Under the pieces are notes generated by a model, which did not search any database, had not been told where the DNA came from, and saw only the letters and a program-made list of their open reading frames with translations. A DNA stretch of 64,000 bases from Mycolicibacterium setense (GTDB lineage Bacteria > Actinomycetota > Actinomycetes > Mycobacteriales > Mycobacteriaceae), in assembly GCF_000805385.1 (NCBI RefSeq), contig NZ_JTJW01000007.1, forward strand, positions 1 to 64,000. The letters run 5' to 3'. Numbering within the stretch: the first letter of the stretch is position 1; every line of letters begins with the position of its first letter. A program made the position numbers and the translations under genes. Positions 59,293 through 64,000 of this stretch are shown here, one piece after another.

Positions 59293-60592
59293 GCCGTCCT
59301 GGGTCGCGCATGCCGTCTGGTGGCAGATCTATCCACTGGGTTTCGTCGGCGCGTTCCCCGCCGACCCGCCACCGTCGGCCGGCGAGCACCGGCTGCGCCG
59401 CATCGTCGGATGGCTGGATCACGCTGTGCGGCTCGGCGCCTCCGGTATCGCGCTCGGGCCCGTCTTCGCCTCACGCACCCACGGTTACGACACCACCGAT
59501 CACTTCCGCATCGACCCGCGCCTGGGTGACGACGACGACTTCGATCACCTTGTCGCCGAAGCGCGCCGGCGTGGGTTACGAATCCTGCTCGACGGCGTGT
59601 TCAACCATGTCGGCACCGATTTCGGCCGATACCGCGAAGCCGTCGACGGCGGGCCCGACCACCCTGCGTCACGGTGGTTTCGGCGCGGCGCAGGCACATC
59701 CGGATTCGCTACGTTCGAAGGGCACGGCGAGCTGATCGCGCTCGACCACGACGAGCCCGAGGTGATCGATTACACCGCCACCGTGCTGCGCCACTGGCTC
59801 GACCGGGGCGCCGACGGCTGGCGCCTCGATGCCGCCTATGCGGTGCCCGACCGGTTCTGGGCGCGGGTGCTGCCGTCGGTGCGCCGAGACTTCCCCGATG
59901 CCTGGTTCGTCGGCGAGGTGATCCACGGCGACTATTCCGCGACGGTCCACGCATCCACATTCGACTCGGTGACGCAGTATGAGCTCTGGAAGGCGATCTG
60001 GAGCAGCCTCAACGACGGCAACTTTCACGAACTGGACTGGGCGCTCAAGCGGCACAACGACTTCCTCGACACGTTCGTACCGCTGACCTTCGTGGGCAAC
60101 CATGACGTGACCCGGATAGCCAGTCAGTTGCAGAATTCCGCGCACCTTGAGCATGCCCTGGTGCTGCTGATGACCACGGGCGGAACGCCGAGCATCTATG
60201 CCGGCGACGAGTTCGGCCACCGCGGCGTCAAAGAGGAACGCCGCGGCGGCGACGATGCGGTTCGCCCGGAATTCTCCAGCCTCCCAGATGATTCCGACGA
60301 GCTCCGGCTGCATCAGTATCTGATCGGACTGCGTCGGCGCCATCCCTGGCTGCACACCGCGAAGACCTCACCGCTGCAGGTGACCAATACCCACTACGTC
60401 TATCGGACCGGCCGGGGTGACGATTCACTGGTCGTCGCGCTCAATATCGACGACGCGCCGCTGCCGGTCGCGCTGCCCGACCTCGGAGTGACCTCGGGCC
60501 GAGTGGTCGCCGGTTCCGGTGCACCGCCGCAGGACGACATCAGCCATCCTCACGTTCCGCCACACGGGTGGTTGATCATCGAGCCGCACTGA
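59285..60592 (+). CDS. GH13 alpha-amylase-family glycoside hydrolase
   Basis: The 435-residue protein has all four GH13 regions: DGVFNHVG, GWRLDAA with nucleophile Asp, FVGEVIHG with the acid/base Glu, and FVGNHDV with the third Asp. The C-terminal beta domain is short and no signal peptide is present, so it acts in the cytoplasm on an alpha-glucan or maltodextrin-like substrate. GTG 59285 overlaps the deaminase gene by eight bases. Its 3' end overlaps the convergent DUF1810 gene by 17 bases. Confidence 0.9.
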   Translation: MSEPSWVAHAVWWQIYPLGFVGAFPADPPPSAGEHRLRRIVGWLDHAVRLGASGIALGPVFASRTHGYDTTDHFRIDPRLGDDDDFDHLVAEARRRGLRILLDGVFNHVGTDFGRYREAVDGGPDHPASRWFRRGAGTSGFATFEGHGELIALDHDEPEVIDYTATVLRHWLDRGADGWRLDAAYAVPDRFWARVLPSVRRDFPDAWFVGEVIHGDYSATVHASTFDSVTQYELWKAIWSSLNDGNFHELDWALKRHNDFLDTFVPLTFVGNHDVTRIASQLQNSAHLEHALVLLMTTGGTPSIYAGDEFGHRGVKEERRGGDDAVRPEFSSLPDDSDELRLHQYLIGLRRRHPWLHTAKTSPLQVTNTHYVYRTGRGDDSLVVALNIDDAPLPVALPDLGVTSGRVVAGSGAPPQDDISHPHVPPHGWLIIEPH

Positions 60593-61016
60593 GCATCTCG
60601 AGGGTCAACCGATCCCCGCGCCCGTCATAGAACTTGTCCAGTACGGCCTGAAAGTCCCCTTGCTCGGCAGGGCCGGCGGCGGCCGCGGCGAACAACGTCA
60701 TGGATGACCGGACCTTCAGACAGTCCGGCCGGCCGAAGATCTGCTCGGCGGTGCGCCCCTCGACCTGGGCCACCAACCGGGCGCACTCCCGTAACCGGGG
60801 ACCGAGAACATCGTGGGCCAGGTAGGCCCTGGCCTCCTCGCGCGACGCGATGCCGTAGTGCCGGGCGGTCGAGCTTCGGCCCAGCCCGCGCAACTGCGGG
60901 AAGATGAACCAGATCCAGTGGCTGCGCTTGCGGCCTTCGCGCAGTTCGTCGCAGACATCGGAGTACACCCCGGCCTGGGCGTCGAGAAATCTCTGCAAGT
61001 CGAACGGCGCGCTCAT
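60576..61016 (-). CDS. DUF1810 family protein
   Basis: The 146-residue protein matches the DUF1810 pattern FDLQRFLDAQAGVYSDVCDE, RSHWIWFIFPQLRGLGRSS, ARHYGIASREEARAYLAHD, VLGPRLRECA and TLFAAA. The family is calpastatin-like in name only, with no known function. ATG 61016 is the first residue of the family N-terminus (MSAPFDLQRF); the frame extends upstream without homology. The divergent cyclase gene starts 61 bp away. Confidence 0.88.
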   Translation of the reverse strand: MSAPFDLQRFLDAQAGVYSDVCDELREGRKRSHWIWFIFPQLRGLGRSSTARHYGIASREEARAYLAHDVLGPRLRECARLVAQVEGRTAEQIFGRPDCLKVRSSMTLFAAAAAGPAEQGDFQAVLDKFYDGRGDRLTLEMLSAAR

Positions 61017-61077
61017 GAGCGCAGTTTGTCGCGCAGCCTCACGCAATACATCGTGACAAGCTAATCTTCGGGATTCA

Positions 61078-63231
61078 ATGACTACAACAGCCGACGCAGA
61101 GCACGTCGCCCCGCCCAGAACTGCGCGCCGGCCGGTCCTGTCCCGGATCAGCATCCAGTCAAAGCTGCTGGTCATGCTGCTTGTGACCAGCATTCTGTCG
61201 GCCGCCGTGGTAGGTGCCATCGGATACCAGTCAGGGCGGTCGTCGCTGCGGCAGTCGGTGTTCGACCGGCTGACCGAGGTGCGCGAATCGCAAACCCGGC
61301 AGCTGGAGTCCAAGTTCTCCGATCTCGAGGACTCGCTGATCGTCTATACCCGGGGGACGACGACCATCGAGGCCGTCGAGGCGTTCTCCGGCGGATTCGG
61401 TCAGCTCAACAACTCGACGATCAACCCGCAGCAGTGGCAGTCGATCGTCGACTACTACAACTCCGAGTTCAAGCCGTACGAGCAGGAGCAGACCGGCGAC
61501 GCCGTCGACGTGTCCCGCCTGCTGCCCACCTCCAATGCGCAGAAGTACCTGCAGGCGTATTACACAGCACCGGTCGCCGACCCGGAAAAGTCCATCCGCG
61601 TCGACGATGCCCGTGACGGCAGCGCATGGTCGGCCGCGAACGCCAGGTTCAACGACTACTTCCGAGAGATCGTGGAACGCTTCCGATTCGAGGACGCACT
61701 GCTGCTCGACACCGCAGGCAACGTGGTCTACACGGCGTACAAGGGCGTCGACCTCGGCACCAACATCCTCACCGGCCCGTATCGCCAGAGCCTGCTGAGA
61801 GACGGCTACGAGAAGACGCTGGAGTCGAACGCCGTCGACTATGTCGGCATCACCGACTTCGGTGACTACCAGCCGGCCGATGAGCCCACGGCGTGGATGA
61901 TGGCGCCGGTCGGCCCGCCCGGCCGGGTCGAGGGAGTCCTTGCCCTTCAATTTCCCATCTCCGAGATCAACCGGCTCATGACAGCGGACAAGCAATGGGA
62001 AACCGCAGGCATGGGTGCTACCGGCGAGACGTTCCTGGTCGGGCCCGACGGTCTGATGCGGTCGGATTCGCGGCTGTTCCTTCAGAATCCGGAAAAGTTC
62101 GAACGTGACGTCATCGATGCCGGGACGCCGCCTGCCGTGGCGGCGAAATCGCTGCGCCAGCACGGGACCACGCTGGTGCAGCCGGTGGAGACCACCGCGA
62201 CCCGGTTGGCCCTGCGTGGCCAGAGCGGCACGGTGATCGAAGACGACTACCTGGGCGACGAGACGCTGCAGGCCTACGCGCCGGTCACGCTGCACGGGCT
62301 GAACTGGTCGGTGGTCGCGAAGATCGACACGGCCGAGGCCTTCGCTCCCGTCACGACGTTCACCCGCACCCTGGTGTTGTCGACTGTGGTCATCACCTTC
62401 ATCGTGTGCCTGGCGGCCATGATGTTGGCGAGGTTGTTCGTCCGGCCGCTGCGCCGGCTGGAGGCCGGTGCCCAGCAGATCGGCGCGGGCGATTACGACA
62501 TCTCGATCCCGGTGCAATCCCGAGACGAATTCGGTGATCTGACAATGGCATTCAACGACATGAGCCGCGCGTTGGCGATCAAGGAAGATCTGCTCGCCGA
62601 GCAGCGTCGGGAGAACGACCGGTTGCTGCGCACGCTCATGCCGGAGTCGGTGGTGCAGCGATACCGGGACGGCGAAGAGACGATCGCGCAGGACCACCAC
62701 AACGTGACCGTCCTGTTCGCCGACACGGTCGGTCTGGACGAGCTGACATCAGGAATGCCCTCAGAAGAGGCGCTGGCGATCGTCAACCGCCTGGTGCACC
62801 AATTCGACGCCGCCGCAGACGATCTGGGGGTCGAGCGGGTTCGCACCCTGCGTAACGGCTACTGGGCCAGCTCGGGGTTGAGCGTACCGCGGCTCGACAA
62901 CGTCCGGCGGATGGTGGATTTCGCCCTCGAGATGCAGCGCATCATCGAAAGATTCAACACCGAGGCCGGCGCGGCACTGAAGCTGCGCGCGGGGATCGAC
63001 ACCGGCGCGGTCAGCAGTGGCCTGGTGGGACGTTCCAATCTGGCGTACGACATGTGGGGCTCGGCGGTGAATCTCGCGTACCGGGTTCAGCGGGGCTCAC
63101 CACAGCCGGGCGTGTACGTCACCACGCGGGTGTTCGAGGTGGTGGGCGATACCCGTGATCTCGAGGCAGCGGGCACGGTGCAGGTCGACGGCGCCGACGA
63201 GCCGATCTGGCAGTTACTGGATCGACGATGA
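61078..63231 (+). CDS. Membrane receptor-type nucleotide cyclase with degenerate catalytic site
   Basis: The 717-residue protein has a membrane segment at about 33-52, an extracytoplasmic cache-like sensor (about 55-430), a second membrane segment (about 440-465, LVLSTVVITFIVCLAAMML), a HAMP domain (to about 520) and a class III cyclase domain (about 540-700). The first metal Asp is present (VTVLFADTVG), but the second site reads TLRNGYWASS instead of TxGDAYMA, so Asp is Asn. The base-specifying Lys is Arg, and YDMWGSAVNLAYR keeps Asn and Arg but has Ser for Asp. It resembles Rv2435c. The MscS gene starts within its stop (ATGA 63228). Confidence 0.9.
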   Translation: MTTTADAEHVAPPRTARRPVLSRISIQSKLLVMLLVTSILSAAVVGAIGYQSGRSSLRQSVFDRLTEVRESQTRQLESKFSDLEDSLIVYTRGTTTIEAVEAFSGGFGQLNNSTINPQQWQSIVDYYNSEFKPYEQEQTGDAVDVSRLLPTSNAQKYLQAYYTAPVADPEKSIRVDDARDGSAWSAANARFNDYFREIVERFRFEDALLLDTAGNVVYTAYKGVDLGTNILTGPYRQSLLRDGYEKTLESNAVDYVGITDFGDYQPADEPTAWMMAPVGPPGRVEGVLALQFPISEINRLMTADKQWETAGMGATGETFLVGPDGLMRSDSRLFLQNPEKFERDVIDAGTPPAVAAKSLRQHGTTLVQPVETTATRLALRGQSGTVIEDDYLGDETLQAYAPVTLHGLNWSVVAKIDTAEAFAPVTTFTRTLVLSTVVITFIVCLAAMMLARLFVRPLRRLEAGAQQIGAGDYDISIPVQSRDEFGDLTMAFNDMSRALAIKEDLLAEQRRENDRLLRTLMPESVVQRYRDGEETIAQDHHNVTVLFADTVGLDELTSGMPSEEALAIVNRLVHQFDAAADDLGVERVRTLRNGYWASSGLSVPRLDNVRRMVDFALEMQRIIERFNTEAGAALKLRAGIDTGAVSSGLVGRSNLAYDMWGSAVNLAYRVQRGSPQPGVYVTTRVFEVVGDTRDLEAAGTVQVDGADEPIWQLLDRR

Positions 63232-64000
63232 CCGGCGTCCTCGACGCTGGTTGGTTCTACTGGGCGATCGGTGTCGCGGTCGGTTTCCCGGTCTGCCTGG
63301 TGGCGCTCACCGAGCTCCACAGCGCACTGCGGCGGCGCGGCAGCTTCCTGGCCGGCCCGGTCCACCTGGTCCGCACCTACATCCTGCCGCTGGCCGCGCT
63401 GCTGGTCCTGTTGATCCAGGCGATGCAGATCTCCGGAGAAGCCACACCGGTGCGCATCGTGGCGACGGTGTTCGGCTTCGTCGTGCTGGTCCTGTTGCTG
63501 TCCGGACTCAACGCGACGCTTTTCCAGAGCGCCCCGGAAGGCAGTTGGCGCAAGCGGATTCCGTCGATCTTCCTGGACGTGGCCCGGTTCGCGCTGATCG
63601 CCATCGGTATCGGTTTGATCTTCGCCTACATCTGGGGCGCCAACATCGGTGGGCTTTTCACCGCCCTGGGCGTGTCCTCCATCGTCCTGGGTCTGGCGCT
63701 GCAGAACTCCGTCGGCCAGATCATCTCGGGGCTTCTTCTGCTCTTCGAGCAGCCGTTCCGGCTCGGTGACTGGGTCGACGCGCCGTCGGCGCGAGGCCGC
63801 GTCGTGGAGGTGAACTGGCGGGCAACCCACATCGACACCGGAAGCGGCCTGCAGGTGATCCCGAACTCCGTGCTGGCCGGAGCATCGTTCACCAACCTGA
63901 GCCGTCCGGCAGCCGCACACACCATCAGTGTGGTGACCGTGTTCGCCGTCGACGATGCTCCCGACGAGGTCTGCCGCATGCTCACCGAAGTGGCCCGCCG
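63228..64000 (+). CDS. MscS-family mechanosensitive ion channel (3' end outside window)
   Basis: The visible 257 residues hold four membrane segments and the MscS pore-lining helix with GVSSIVLGLALQNSVGQIIS (about 145-165). The beta domain follows (GRVVEVNWRATHIDTGSG and VIPNSVLAGASFTNLSRP). It gates under membrane tension. The frame is open at base 64000, so any C-terminal domain is not seen; in M. tuberculosis the homologue Rv2434c, next to the cyclase gene, carries a cyclic-nucleotide-binding domain. Translational coupling by ATGA suggests the cyclase-like receptor and channel act together. Confidence 0.92.
   Translation, partial: MTGVLDAGWFYWAIGVAVGFPVCLVALTELHSALRRRGSFLAGPVHLVRTYILPLAALLVLLIQAMQISGEATPVRIVATVFGFVVLVLLLSGLNATLFQSAPEGSWRKRIPSIFLDVARFALIAIGIGLIFAYIWGANIGGLFTALGVSSIVLGLALQNSVGQIISGLLLLFEQPFRLGDWVDAPSARGRVVEVNWRATHIDTGSGLQVIPNSVLAGASFTNLSRPAAAHTISVVTVFAVDDAPDEVCRMLTEVAR

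Overview
The window is chromosomal DNA of a high-GC actinobacterium, almost certainly a rapidly growing mycobacterium (Mycolicibacterium type). The evidence is gene content: an Eis acetyltransferase ending in Phe, an LdtA-type L,D-transpeptidase, an MPT53-CcdA pair, FabG3-like and CYP125-like steroid enzymes, an MgtA-type mannosyltransferase, an F420-type luciferase-like oxidoreductase, and the block bfr / MFS exporter / glnA3-like, which I recall as Rv1876-Rv1878 in M. tuberculosis. No rRNA, tRNA or CRISPR array was seen.

Layout. 1-5 kb: the tail of an IS481-type transposase, an ArsR/SRPBCC regulator with a perfect upstream palindrome, a NlpC/P60-like protein with a Pro-rich tail, YaaA, and an IS200/IS605-type element with an apparently intact TnpB but a frameshifted TnpA. 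5-20 kb: amidase, class I aldolase, hydrolases (one behind an 18-bp SoxR/MerR-like palindrome), an FAD monooxygenase, CinA, Eis, a large secreted GH2 exo-glucosaminidase-like enzyme that seems to start at ATT, and a divergent steroid-type SDR / NAD(P)-binding pair. 20-30 kb: flavin oxidoreductase, a TetR/molybdopterin oxidoreductase operon, a CYP125-type P450, XRE and GntR regulators, a fatty acid hydroxylase, LdtA. 30-46 kb: Pro-rich envelope proteins, threonine dehydratase-like enzyme, CcdA/MPT53, F420 oxidoreductase, a second P450, cupredoxin, amino-acid permease, MgtA, dienelactone hydrolase, SDR, and an amidohydrolase operon. 46-54 kb: glnA3-like, AhpD-like protein, MFS exporter with a winged-helix tail, bacterioferritin, and a divergent operon of a duplicated-domain protein plus bacterioferritin-associated ferredoxin. 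54-64 kb: FUSC transporter, thioesterase, TPR protein, deaminase, GH13 enzyme, DUF1810, then a receptor cyclase overlapping a MscS channel that runs off the end.

Two themes link the genes. First, short palindromes matching the KstR consensus (TnnAACnnGTTnnA) lie in at least five promoter regions across 35 kb, before a steroid-type SDR/NAD-binding pair, a flavin oxidoreductase, CYP125, an AhpD-like protein and an enoyl-CoA hydratase. This suggests a scattered satellite of the cholesterol-catabolism regulon. Second, an IdeR-like iron box sits between bfr and an operon encoding an uncharacterised tandem-duplicated alpha+beta barrel-like protein translationally coupled to Bfd. This is a candidate iron/heme-release module and my best guess for an undescribed system here.

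Start sites were chosen by eye from ribosome binding sites, overlaps and remembered family N-termini. All functional names are sequence-based inferences without database searches.
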